DNA of 45,331 bases, taken from the NCBI GenBank assembly GCA_038206235.1, contig JBBRBB010000032.1:1-45331 (forward strand), written 5' to 3'. This document shows positions 17,827 to 25,976 of this stretch, piece by piece. The DNA comes from JBBRBB01 sp038206235. Its GTDB lineage: Bacteria; Bacteroidota; Bacteroidia; Chitinophagales; Chitinophagaceae. Numbering within the stretch: position 1 is the first letter of the stretch; each line of letters starts with the position of its first letter. The notes beneath the pieces were generated by a model that saw only the letters and a list, made by a program, of their open reading frames with translations, was not told where the DNA came from and made no database searches. The position numbers and the translations under genes are program-made.

Positions 17827-17901
17827 AACGATAAACTATAAACTATGCGCAGCATCCTGCGGACAAACGATAAACGATAAAACGATAAACTGTAAACTAT
17901 C
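17827..17901. repeat. Heptamer tandem arrays at the end of the E2 gene
   Basis: AACGATA, AACTATA, AACTATG occupy 17827-17847; after an 18-bp interruption AACGATA, AACGATA, (extra A) AACGATA, AACTGTA, AACTATC occupy 17866-17901. The last unit contains the stop codon of the E2 gene (17897-17899). The gap 17690-17896 holds nothing else. Confidence 0.65.
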
Positions 17902-19219
17902 CCTGCCTCTCCATGCTCCAGCTTTCAAATTCTTTTGCTACTGCTGTAAGAAATGATGCGCCCAGGCTTCCATCAACAATGCGGTGGTCGTAGCTCAGCG
18001 ACAAATACATCATGTGCCGTATGCCAATTGTATCACCCTGCGCTGTTTCAATAACAACAGGTCTTTTCTTTATTGCACCCACAGCAAGTATGGCTACCTG
18101 TGGTTGATTAATAATTGGCGTGCCCATCAAGCTTCCAAATGTACCTACATTGGTGAGAGTAAATGTTCCTCCCTGTGTATCATCGGGGCGCAGCCTGTTA
18201 TTGCGGGCATTATCTGCAAGCATATTTACCTGTTTGCTTAATCCAACAAGATTCAAATGGTCTGCATTGCGAATAACGGGTACAATTAAATTACCGCTGG
18301 GCAATGCTGTTGCCATGCTTATATTAATATCTCTTTTAATAATTATTCTATCGCCATCAAGCGAACTGTTTATCATTGGGAAGCGCTTTATCACTCTCAC
18401 CAAACAATCAATAAAAATGGGCGTAAAAGTTATTTTAGTATTCTCTCTTTTCTCAAATTCTTTCTTCACCTTTTCTCTCCACATAACAATATTAGAAACA
18501 TCAGCTTCCGCAAAGCTCGTTACATGCGCACTGGTATGCTTGCTCTCAACCATGTGCCTTGCAATCATCTTGCGCATACGGTCCATTTCAATTATTTCAA
18601 CGTTGCCTGCAAAAGCCGTTTCTGGTTTCTCGTTTCTGGTTTCTCGTTCTTCAATAGTAAATGGTTTGCTGACTGCCGACTGCTGACTGCTGACTGCTAA
18701 CTTCCTGCTCTCAACATATTTCAAAATATCTTTCTTACTCACTCTGCTTTCACTTCCGGTGCCGGGAATGTTTTCAAGCTCACTCATGCTAATACCTTCG
18801 CTTTGAGCAATGTTTAAAACCAGTGGCGAATAAAAACGGTTTACATTAGTTACAGAACCTGCAACTGTTGTTGTGTGCTCAGGCACATAAGGCACTTGCT
18901 CTTCGACAGGTTGTGCTTCCATTTCTGTCTCCGCCACTGTTTCAAAAGCCGAAGTTGCAGGCATTCCATTCTCTGCGCCATTCGTTTCAATGCGTGCAAT
19001 TACAGAACCAATGGGTACTACATCATTTTCTTTATACAAAATTTCAGCAAGTGTGCCTGCAGCAATGCTGGGCACTTCACTATCCACTTTATCAGTGGCG
19101 ATATCAAGCACAGTTTCATCCTGCTTAATTGCATCGCCGGGTTTTTTGTGCCACTTTAAAATAGTAGCCTCCATAATACTTTCGCCAAGCTTTGGCATTA
19201 CAAGATCAACAAGAGCCAT
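17897..19219 (-). CDS. Dihydrolipoamide acyltransferase (E2) of a 2-oxoacid dehydrogenase complex
   Basis: A 440-aa E2 that transfers acyl groups from a lipoyl arm to CoA. Residues 1-80 are one lipoyl domain with the lipoylated lysine K44 in DIATDKVDSEVPS. Residues about 129-173 are the peripheral-subunit-binding domain (FYSPLVLNIAQSEGISMSEL, then GSESRVSKKDILKYV). The catalytic domain from about 207 has EMDRMRKMIARHMVESK, FTLTNVGTFGS and the active-site H412-x3-DG in SYDHRIVDG. A single lipoyl domain and the EMDRMRK text fit branched-chain or general E2 proteins; substrate not determined. E1 and E3 genes are not adjacent. Residues ~174-201 (AVSSQQSAVS... and ERETRNEKPET) are encoded by heptamer repeats and lengthen the linker. 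Confidence 0.94.
   Translation of the reverse strand: MALVDLVMPKLGESIMEATILKWHKKPGDAIKQDETVLDIATDKVDSEVPSIAAGTLAEILYKENDVVPIGSVIARIETNGAENGMPATSAFETVAETEMEAQPVEEQVPYVPEHTTTVAGSVTNVNRFYSPLVLNIAQSEGISMSELENIPGTGSESRVSKKDILKYVESRKLAVSSQQSAVSKPFTIEERETRNEKPETAFAGNVEIIEMDRMRKMIARHMVESKHTSAHVTSFAEADVSNIVMWREKVKKEFEKRENTKITFTPIFIDCLVRVIKRFPMINSSLDGDRIIIKRDINISMATALPSGNLIVPVIRNADHLNLVGLSKQVNMLADNARNNRLRPDDTQGGTFTLTNVGTFGSLMGTPIINQPQVAILAVGAIKKRPVVIETAQGDTIGIRHMMYLSLSYDHRIVDGSLGASFLTAVAKEFESWSMERQG
18618..18698. repeat. Two heptamer arrays inside the E2 coding sequence
   Basis: GTTTCTG, GTTTCTC, GTTTCTG, GTTTCTC, GTTCTTC lie at 18618-18652, and GACTGCC followed by three GACTGCT at 18671-18698, in plus-strand notation. 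Read on the coding strand they give linker residues ~174-201 between the subunit-binding and catalytic domains, without breaking the frame. Confidence 0.7.
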
Positions 19220-19364
19220 GAGATTTCAGATTTATGATTGTCCAAAGGACTCCTTCGGAGCAAATTTAGGTTTGCTGTGTTTGCATATCTTTCCTCCCCA
19301 TTCCTTGCGTCGAACTCTTGTATTATAAATAAGGAGGAGGCGAAAAGCAGCAAACGCTTGGCGT

Positions 19365-19372
19365 CAAAGGTA
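19365..19372 (-). promoter_or_regulatory. Possible -7 element for the E2 gene
   Basis: The minus strand reads TACCTTTG, identical to the -7 box of rRNA promoter P2, about 145 bp upstream of the E2 ATG. No TTTG or TTG lies at the expected spacing, so only half a promoter is seen. The gap 19220-19697 holds no gene I can support. Confidence 0.3.
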
Positions 19373-19697
19373 ATGCAAGATGCTTGAAAATTGATAATAG
19401 ATAAATACAAAAAAGCAACAGAGCCTTATTAAAAATTGAAGATTGTTCAGAAGCAAATGATTTAAAGGTTATAATATTTTTCCCGGATATATACCTTCAC
19501 TTACACGAGTACTTATTGATCACGCCTTCAAAAAAATCACAATGACTAAATTCTTTTTTACAAACTTCGGGTGAGATTAAAAAAATTGCAAAGCTGCTCA
19601 GCAACCAATGTTTGCATTTGAATGCAGAGCTTATTTTGCATTTAGAAAATTTTTTGTAAAGTATTTGTTTACTCTGCGTCTTTCATTAAAAAGTTTT

Positions 19698-20282
19698 ATG
19701 AAAAAGCTATTTTTTGCAGTTTTCATTTTGTTGCACGGTGCGGTTTCTATGGCGCAGAATATGCCCAAAGGATTACATGTAAACGACAAGGCTCCTGCTT
19801 TTACAGCAATTGATCAGAATGGTAAAACCGTTAGCCTGCAGCAGTTGATTGCAAAAGGTTCTGTTGTTTTAGTATTTTATCGCGGGCAGTGGTGTCCTTA
19901 TTGCAACAAACAATTGTCTCATCTTCAGGACTCCGTCTCTTTTATTATGGCAAAAGGGGCAGCATTAGTAGCAGTAACGCCCGAAAAACCTGAAAATATA
20001 AATACAACAATTCAAAAAACAAAAGCCGGTTATCCCATTTTATTTGATGAAGGACTGAAAATAATGAAGAGCTATAATGTGGCGTATGCTGTTGACGCCA
20101 GGACCGTCGAAGAATATAAACAATATGGAATTGATTTTAATATAACAAATGGTGATAATGGCGCCAACCTTCCTGTTCCTGCAGTTTATATCATTAATAA
20201 AAATGGAATTATTACTTATTTGCATTTTGATCCTGACTATACAAAACGTGCGAGCGTAAAAGAAATTCTTGAGCACTTATAG
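19698..20282 (+). CDS. Exported peroxiredoxin-like (AhpC/TSA family) protein
   Basis: A 194-aa protein. MKKLFFAVFILLHGAVSMAQ is a signal peptide, so the start was set at 19698 rather than an upstream in-frame ATG at 19608. The thioredoxin-fold domain has GLHVNDKAPAFTAIDQNGKTVSL, then VVLVFYRGQWCPYCNKQLSHL with a C-P-Y-C motif at the peroxidatic position, LVAVTPEKPENI and PAVYIINKNGIITYLHFDPDY. CPYC rather than the usual T-x-x-C-xx places it among peroxiredoxin-like or thiol-disulphide redox proteins. Probably periplasmic, acting on peroxides or protein thiols; partner unknown. Confidence 0.87.
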   Translation: MKKLFFAVFILLHGAVSMAQNMPKGLHVNDKAPAFTAIDQNGKTVSLQQLIAKGSVVLVFYRGQWCPYCNKQLSHLQDSVSFIMAKGAALVAVTPEKPENINTTIQKTKAGYPILFDEGLKIMKSYNVAYAVDARTVEEYKQYGIDFNITNGDNGANLPVPAVYIINKNGIITYLHFDPDYTKRASVKEILEHL

Positions 20283-20432
20283 ATTCCTGTTTATTTTGTA
20301 TGGAAGGTTTTTTTATGGGCTTAAAATAGGTATTATTTTCTCTTCCATTCTGTGCCGCAATTTGCATTGTGCGCTTGTACAGTTAGGGAAACTGCGAGCC
20401 ATAAAAATATTTTGTAAACGATAAAGGCCTTT

Positions 20433-21044
20433 TCACCAGTCTTTCTCCGGCTGCCCGCTGTTTGATTTTTTTTGCAGTTGCTTCTGCAATTGCTTTTCCT
20501 GATTTCTAAGCTCAGCAAACTTTTGCTCCATCATTTGCTTATTAACCTTGAGTGGTTTTTGCTGCGGCTTTTTTTGATTTTGTTTTTGCTGCTGTGGTTT
20601 TTCCTGTTGCTTTTGCTGCTGTTTTTTTAATTGATTAATGGCAAGCTGAAGATTGTCTCTCGTGTCAGTATCTTCTGAATTTAGTTTAAGCGCTTGTTTA
20701 AATGCATGAACAGCATCTGATAATTTATTTTGTTTTAACTGCGCCAAGCCTTTATTGTAAAAGGAATGCGCATTTATGGATGTATTCTTAGAGCTTGCAA
20801 TAATGCCATCATATTCTTTCTCTGATTTCTCCGCTTCATTCTGTTTTTGCAATGCGTTGGCGTAGTTAAACCTTGCAATATTATTAGTTGGGTCTTTTCT
20901 TAATGCTTCTTTGTATTGCTCTGTGGCTGTTTCGTAATCTCTTTTTTTATATGCTTCGTTCCCTTTGAAGATGTAAGTGTTTGCTTCCTGTGAAAAAAGA
21001 TTTGATGAGAGCAACAAAGTGATAAGAATACATAAATATCGCAT
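20433..21044 (-). CDS. batC: Tetratricopeptide protein BatC
   Basis: A ~203-aa exported TPR protein. MRYLCILITLLLSSNLFSQ is a signal peptide, giving the start at 21044. Three TPR units follow: AYKKRDYETATEQYKEALRKDP, NYANALQKQNEAEKSEKEYDGI and YNKGLAQLKQNKLSDAVHAFKQAL. The tail from about residue 140 is a low-complexity Gln/Lys stretch (QQQKQQEKPQQQKQ) and a final coiled coil rich in EKQLQKQLQKK. It starts about 100 bp downstream of the VWA gene on the same strand, the usual batB-batC order of the Bacteroides aerotolerance locus. Function of the Bat proteins is poorly defined (stress or periplasmic quality control). Confidence 0.85.
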   Translation of the reverse strand: MRYLCILITLLLSSNLFSQEANTYIFKGNEAYKKRDYETATEQYKEALRKDPTNNIARFNYANALQKQNEAEKSEKEYDGIIASSKNTSINAHSFYNKGLAQLKQNKLSDAVHAFKQALKLNSEDTDTRDNLQLAINQLKKQQQKQQEKPQQQKQNQKKPQQKPLKVNKQMMEQKFAELRNQEKQLQKQLQKKSNSGQPEKDW

Positions 21045-21145
21045 TGCAGGGTGTAACTGAAACTTGCGGAATAAAATTTCCGGGCGTATCTCTCCTTTGG
21101 CGGCAACACACAAGGGAAGCTTAATAGCGGTATTGATAACCTGTA

Positions 21146-22147
21146 TCAAATTCGTTTCTTTTTTATTTCAGCAATAAATATTTCAACAATCAAAAGTATT
21201 ACAGCCAGCGCAAGAAAAAATGGATAGAAGGATGCATATTGTTTTGTATTGCCTGCCATTTCTAATTGTTTTTTTTCCATGCTGTTCATCATTTGCATTA
21301 TTTCATTTGCCGTTGCTTTTGCATCAGTAAGATTGTGATAGGTGCCGCCGGTTTGCTGTGCAATAGCCTGCAATTCTTTTTCATTTAATTTAGAAATAAC
21401 GGTTTGCCCGTTGATGTCAGTTTTATAAATATTGGTTCCGGGCTCAATTATGGGAGCACCTTCGGCAGTGCCAATGCCAACAGTATGTACAATAACACCA
21501 TTATCGTATAAGTGTTGCAGCACATTTTCAGATTTGGGGTCATGGTCTTCACCATCAGAGATTAATACAACGGCTTTGTATTTTTTTTCCTGCGTGTTTA
21601 AAGAATTTGCACATAATTGCAATGCATCTCCTATTACAGTTCCCTGCACAGGCGCCGCATCGGGTGAGGCATTGGCAACAAATATTTTTGCCGCAGTAAT
21701 ATCGCTGGTTAATGGCATTTGCAAATAAGCTCGTCCGGCAAAAACAACGAGGCCAATTCGGTTATCGTCAATACGCTCAATTAATAAATTGATAAATTGC
21801 TTTGCTTTATCAAGGCGGGATGGCTTTACATCTTCACTCCACATACTTTTGCTTACATCGAGTGCAATCATTATATCTATGCCAGCTTTTTTTTCTTTTT
21901 TATTGGGTACGGGCTTACGCAAGTTTGCTGCGCTTAGAACAATGAATGCAACAGCAGATAATAAAAGAATGAATTTTAAAATGTATTTGCGGCGGGAATA
22001 GTTTAAGATAAGCTGGCTGATAAGCTCCTCATCACCCAACGATTTCTTTACTTTTTTCTTCCAGACCAATGTTGAAAAAAATAAAAGCGCAAGAAGCAAT
22101 AAAACGGTAATGCCTGATAAATATTCTGTATGCTCAAATGATAACAT
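21146..22147 (-). CDS. batB: VWA-domain membrane protein BatB
   Basis: A 333-aa membrane protein. Two N-terminal helices (about 10-28 and 57-76) frame a basic loop; a VWA domain covers about 86-290 with the MIDAS motif ALDVSKSMW (D-x-S-x-S), PLTSD and LISDGEDHDP; a C-terminal helix (FFLALAVILLIVEIFIA) ends in basic residues. This is the BatA/BatB layout; being followed by batC favours BatB. In most Bacteroidota the operon also holds moxR, a DUF58 gene, batA and batD; none is adjacent here, and the upstream gap is filled with a repeat array. Confidence 0.87.
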   Translation of the reverse strand: MLSFEHTEYLSGITVLLLLALLFFSTLVWKKKVKKSLGDEELISQLILNYSRRKYILKFILLLSAVAFIVLSAANLRKPVPNKKEKKAGIDIMIALDVSKSMWSEDVKPSRLDKAKQFINLLIERIDDNRIGLVVFAGRAYLQMPLTSDITAAKIFVANASPDAAPVQGTVIGDALQLCANSLNTQEKKYKAVVLISDGEDHDPKSENVLQHLYDNGVIVHTVGIGTAEGAPIIEPGTNIYKTDINGQTVISKLNEKELQAIAQQTGGTYHNLTDAKATANEIMQMMNSMEKKQLEMAGNTKQYASFYPFFLALAVILLIVEIFIAEIKKKRI

Positions 22148-22160
22148 AATTGTTTTTTAT

Positions 22161-22209
22161 GTACGATGTATGATATACGATGTAGATATATGATGAATGA
22201 TATATGATA
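22161..22209. repeat. Heptamer tandem array (7 units)
   Basis: GTACGAT, GTATGAT, ATACGAT, GTAGATA, TATGATG, AATGATA, TATGATA, starting 13 bp upstream of the batB ATG. The unit order is degenerate but the 7-bp period is unbroken. A stray GTACGATG follows near 22216. Confidence 0.65.
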
Positions 22210-22473
22210 TTAAAAGTACGATGCAGAAGGCGGGATAATTTTTGCGTGATGTTAAAAATTATTTTTAAATGAATAATCAGAATTGATTTGTGAAAGGTTT
22301 ATTTTCTAACGTTCAGGTATTGCTGCAGGTGGGATATTTTATAACGTCCCGCCCGGAACTGCAGCTTGGTTTTATTTTAAAAGATGAAGTTAAGAACTTT
22401 TGTTTGGCTATTTTCGTCAAGCCCAAACTATTGCTGATAGCGATTTGTAGCCGATTGCTTCAGCGTCCAGCCC

Positions 22474-22547
22474 TCCCGCAGAGGCGGGACAGCAATACTT
22501 TGTTATATGCAGCCAAGCTGTTGATTGCTGATTGCCGATTGCTGATT
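22474..22547. repeat. Palindrome plus short heptamer array
   Basis: TCCCGC (22474-22479) pairs with GCGGGA (22484-22489) across AGAG, the same stem type as 1447-1464. Three heptamers (GCTGATT, GCCGATT, GCTGATT) at 22527-22547 touch the stop codon of the beta-lactamase gene. The remaining gap 22148-22546 shows no gene. Confidence 0.55.
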
Positions 22548-23377
22548 CATTTCTTTCCTTCAAAAAATCCTTCTTGCTTTAAAATGCCTTTGAGTATGTT
22601 CATTCTTACCGGTGGCATATCAATATCTGGTGCGCCTTCAATATTCAAAGCAAAAAAGTAAGGATGCTTGTTCTCTTCAATCCAACCAACAACCCAGCCG
22701 ATTGCATTTCCGTTTTCACTATGCCCCCAGCCTGTTTTGTAACTAAGTTTATAATTGGCATTATCTTCCTGCAGCATCACTTGTTTTACAATTTCCTGCG
22801 AACGTTTTTGAAATGGTAATTGATCAAAATATAATTTTTTTAAAAGACCAAGTTGTTCATCTGCACCAATCTTCATAGAATTATCGAGCCAGAAAGTATC
22901 AATATTATCTTTTATTATGGCCTTCCCATATCTTGCTGCATAGCCAAGTGTATCTAACCAATGCTGCATCGTATCCTTTCCTATTCTTCTTGCTACTTCC
23001 TGGTAATAAGGAACGGCAGAAACTGTAAAAGCTTCCTGCATGGTAAGGTCTTTATTCCATGCAGCGACAGGGCGCACGATACTATCCCATTTAATAACCA
23101 TTTTTTCATCGGTAATGATTCCGGTTTGCAATCCTATAAGTGAGTTTACAATTTTAAAAGTTGATGCAGGAAGATAAACGCTGTCTTTAAACCGTGATAA
23201 ATTGTAAATGGTAAACTGCGCCTGGCCATTATTAAATAAACCGAAGCATCCTGTTACGTGATTTTCATCAAAATATTTTTTCAGGCTTTCGTCAGTCGTT
23301 ACATTGTTAGGATTGCAGGAAAAAAGAAAAATGCAAAGTGTAAAACTTAAAACGCAACAAATAAATCGCATATTCAT
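22547..23377 (-). CDS. Class D (OXA-like) beta-lactamase, lipoprotein
   Basis: A 276-aa serine beta-lactamase that opens the ring of beta-lactams. All three class D motifs are present: S71-T-F-K74 (nucleophile and the lysine that is carbamylated in the family), S119-A-V121, and K214-T-G216 in YKTGWGHSENG. FWLD and the WKNDL-like AAWNKDLTMQEAF also fit. The N-terminus MNMRFICCVLSFTLCIFLFSC ends in a lipobox-like LFSC, so the enzyme is probably membrane-anchored in the periplasm. The start was set at 23377 because the signal starts there. It stands alone with no regulator or mobile element, so it looks like an intrinsic chromosomal gene. Spectrum cannot be read from sequence. Confidence 0.93.
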   Translation of the reverse strand: MNMRFICCVLSFTLCIFLFSCNPNNVTTDESLKKYFDENHVTGCFGLFNNGQAQFTIYNLSRFKDSVYLPASTFKIVNSLIGLQTGIITDEKMVIKWDSIVRPVAAWNKDLTMQEAFTVSAVPYYQEVARRIGKDTMQHWLDTLGYAARYGKAIIKDNIDTFWLDNSMKIGADEQLGLLKKLYFDQLPFQKRSQEIVKQVMLQEDNANYKLSYKTGWGHSENGNAIGWVVGWIEENKHPYFFALNIEGAPDIDMPPVRMNILKGILKQEGFFEGKK

Positions 23378-23548
23378 TTTTCTTGGGAAAGAGAATAAAA
23401 ACATGTTACAGAAATTTTCAGCAAGTTGCATTTTTTCTTAACGCCTCCAACAATTTTATTATTCTCAAACTCTTACTGAATGTGAATTACAGGATTTTTA
23501 AGAGTTGGATAAGCATTTTTTTAACGCAGCACCTTCTATCTTCGCCGC

Positions 23549-25114
23549 ATGAAATTATTGATACAGTTGACTATGCTTACTTTCTCTTTATTTCTTTTAT
23601 CTCCTTTATCTCTTAGCTCTCAGAAATATGAATTCCGCGCTGCATGGATAGCTACTGTAAATAATATTGACTGGCCATCAAGCAAAAATTTATCTGTAGC
23701 AGAACAAAAAGCAGAATTCACTAATCTGCTTGATATGCTTAAGCGAACAGGCATGAATGCAGTAGTGGTGCAGGTGCGCCCTTCGGCTGATGCGTTTTAT
23801 CCTTCACCGTATGAGCCGTGGAGCGAATGGCTTATGGGCAAACAGGCACAGCCGCCATTTCCTTATTACGACCCATTGGCATTTATGATCGAAGAAACAC
23901 ATAAACGGGGAATGGAATTTCATGCGTGGCTAAATCCGTACCGCGCTGTGTTCAATACAAAAACATCATCCATCTCATCAAAACATATTACACGCACACA
24001 TCCTGAATGGTTTTTGAAATATGGCGACAAAAAATATTTCAACCCCGGCTTGCCCGCAGTAATGGAATTCGTTGCATCAATTGTAAAAGATATTATTTCA
24101 AGATATGATGTGGATGCTATTCATCTTGATGATTATTTTTATCCTTATCGCATTGCAGGCAAAGAATTTCCTGACAACATTACTTACAAAAAATATGGTA
24201 AGGGTATGGATAAAGATGAATGGCGACGAAGCAACTGCGATAGTATTGTAAAAATGATTCATGAAACAATATTGCAAACAAACCCGATGGTAAAATTCGG
24301 AATAAGTCCGTTCGGTGTTTGGCGAAATAAAAGCAGGGATATAATGGGCAGTGATACAAGAGCTGGCCAAACAAATTATGATGACCTGTATGCAGATATT
24401 TTATTGTGGCTGCAAAAGGGATGGATTGATTATGTGGCGCCGCAGCTTTATTGGGAAATCGGTAATCCATTATGCGATTATGAAACCTTATTAAACTGGT
24501 GGGCAGAAAATAGCTATGGCAGGCATGTATATATCGGTCATGCAGTTTACAGGGCAGCAGTAAGACCAACTTCTGCATGGCGCAACCGCAATGAATTGCC
24601 TGATGAAATAAAAATGTTGCGTGAGAATAAGCATGTGCAGGGCAGTATTTATTTCAGCAGCAAAAGTTTTACTTATAATCCAAATGGATGGAGAGATAGT
24701 TTGCGAAACAACTATTATAAGCATCCGGCTCTTATTCCGCCAATGTTTTGGATTGATTCGGTGCCGCCGCAAAAACCTGTTATCACTTCATTCAAAGAAA
24801 TCACTAAAGGACCGGGAGGATATTTTTTGATGGAAGGAAATTCACTCAATGCCGGTGAAACAGAAACCGTGAAAAATTATGTTCTGTATGTTAGCGATAA
24901 TCTTGATTCACTGATGAAAATTCCAACTATGATTGTTGCTGCTGATTCCACAAAACAGTTTAAGATAATTATCCCCGCAGCAAATATGGAAACTACATGG
25001 AATGATTGCTACATCGCTGTTTCATGTGTTGATAAAGAAAATAATGAAAGTGCACCGGGCAACATTATCGAGCTGAAGAAAAAGAATAATGAATGGAAGA
25101 TAGCTGCTAAGTGA
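23549..25114 (+). CDS. GHL10-family (DUF187) glycoside hydrolase-like protein
   Basis: A 521-aa exported protein. MKLLIQLTMLTFSLFLLSPLSLSS is a signal peptide. The barrel follows: EFRAAWIATVNNIDWPSSK, LKRTGMNAVVVQVRPSADAFY, MEFHAWLNPYRAVF, then DVDAIHLDDYFYPY with two acidic residues typical of the active site, and GISPFGVWRN and VAPQLYWEIG. The C-terminal ~100 residues (from PPQKPVITSF) look like a fibronectin-type or Ig-like domain. Family members include E. coli DigH (YddW), which cleaves glycan strands stripped of peptides, so cell-wall turnover is the likely role. Confidence 0.92.
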   Translation: MKLLIQLTMLTFSLFLLSPLSLSSQKYEFRAAWIATVNNIDWPSSKNLSVAEQKAEFTNLLDMLKRTGMNAVVVQVRPSADAFYPSPYEPWSEWLMGKQAQPPFPYYDPLAFMIEETHKRGMEFHAWLNPYRAVFNTKTSSISSKHITRTHPEWFLKYGDKKYFNPGLPAVMEFVASIVKDIISRYDVDAIHLDDYFYPYRIAGKEFPDNITYKKYGKGMDKDEWRRSNCDSIVKMIHETILQTNPMVKFGISPFGVWRNKSRDIMGSDTRAGQTNYDDLYADILLWLQKGWIDYVAPQLYWEIGNPLCDYETLLNWWAENSYGRHVYIGHAVYRAAVRPTSAWRNRNELPDEIKMLRENKHVQGSIYFSSKSFTYNPNGWRDSLRNNYYKHPALIPPMFWIDSVPPQKPVITSFKEITKGPGGYFLMEGNSLNAGETETVKNYVLYVSDNLDSLMKIPTMIVAADSTKQFKIIIPAANMETTWNDCYIAVSCVDKENNESAPGNIIELKKKNNEWKIAAK

Positions 25115-25199
25115 GGATGAACATGGTGATTGTGAATTTAATTTAAAATACTTAGAAGCTGTTTAAAAAAAATTCTTAAATCTCGTATGCGCCGTAAAA

Positions 25200-25260
25200 T
25201 TGGCTGTAGGGACACAGCCAATGGCAGTCTTGCCGACGTTTCTGGTCTCCGCAAACGTCT
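25200..25260. repeat. Two consecutive intergenic hairpins
   Basis: TTGGCTGT (25200-25207) pairs with ACAGCCAA (25214-25221), loop 6 nt. GACGTTT (25236-25242) pairs with AAACGTC (25254-25260), loop 11 nt. There is no T-run immediately after either, so termination is doubtful. Located between the GHL10 gene and the next gene. Confidence 0.55.
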
Positions 25261-25318
25261 TATGGTAATTATTTTTTAAAATTTTAACCGGTTCTTAGAA
25301 TAAAACATGTTAAATTTT

Positions 25319-25951
25319 ATGAAAAAAATAATTGTATTTCTAACTTCGTTTCAAATAAGCACTTCACTTTATACGCAAACAATCAATTCCACAACAGGTG
25401 AATATTACCTGCACGGCGTTATGGAAACCGCCTCAGGTTTTAAGCTGAATGAAGATTCCACCTTTCAATTCTTTTTTTCTTACGGGGCGCTTGACAGATA
25501 TGGAGAAGGGAAATGGATTTTAAAAAACAATTCCATTAGTTTCACCAGCAGCGCTAAACATGAAAAAGATTTTGCTTTAATACAGAGAAAAGCAGTTAAT
25601 GATGATTTTATCACAATTAAAATAGTTGAGGAAAATGAAATGCTGCGCAAGCATGTTGCGTGTATTGTAAAAAATAATAAAGGCTCTGATACAGTGATGA
25701 CAGATGATGATGGCGTAATAAAAATTCCCGGCAAAGCTGCAGAATCTATTTCATTAATATTGAAATTTTGCTCCGAAAAGCAATCTTTTTTTTCGCTTGC
25801 GAATTCTAATGATAATTATTTTGAATTCAAATTTGAGCCATGGATAATGGAAGTATTTTTTGAAAACTTTGAACTAAAAATTGAACAGAATAAACTTACC
25901 GGCAAACACCCATTGCTTGAAGGCGATAATTTTATTTACGAAAAAGAGTAA
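25319..25951 (+). CDS. Exported protein of unknown function
   Basis: A ~210-aa protein: MKKIIVFLTSFQISTSLYTQ is a signal peptide (start at 25319 preferred to the ATG at 25307). The mature part begins TTGEYYLHGVMETASGFKLNEDSTFQFFFSYGALDRYGEGKWILKNNSISF, a beta-rich pattern reminiscent of small lipocalin-like or carboxypeptidase-regulatory-like proteins in Bacteroidota. A second part (TVMTDDDGVIKIPGKAAESISLILKF) could be a small beta sandwich. No enzyme motif. It is followed after 25 bp by the TIGR02757 gene, probably cotranscribed. Confidence 0.65.
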   Translation: MKKIIVFLTSFQISTSLYTQTINSTTGEYYLHGVMETASGFKLNEDSTFQFFFSYGALDRYGEGKWILKNNSISFTSSAKHEKDFALIQRKAVNDDFITIKIVEENEMLRKHVACIVKNNKGSDTVMTDDDGVIKIPGKAAESISLILKFCSEKQSFFSLANSNDNYFEFKFEPWIMEVFFENFELKIEQNKLTGKHPLLEGDNFIYEKE

Positions 25952-25976
25952 GAAGCTTGTAAGCAGATTTATATAA

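Noticed and set aside
22290..22661. A 123-codon plus-strand open frame
   Set aside because: It runs through a palindrome and a heptamer array and then antisense into the beta-lactamase gene; the composition is not protein-like.
25200..25260. Two hairpins read as a terminator for the GHL10 gene
   Set aside because: Neither stem is followed by a T-run, and both are of the dispersed palindrome type.
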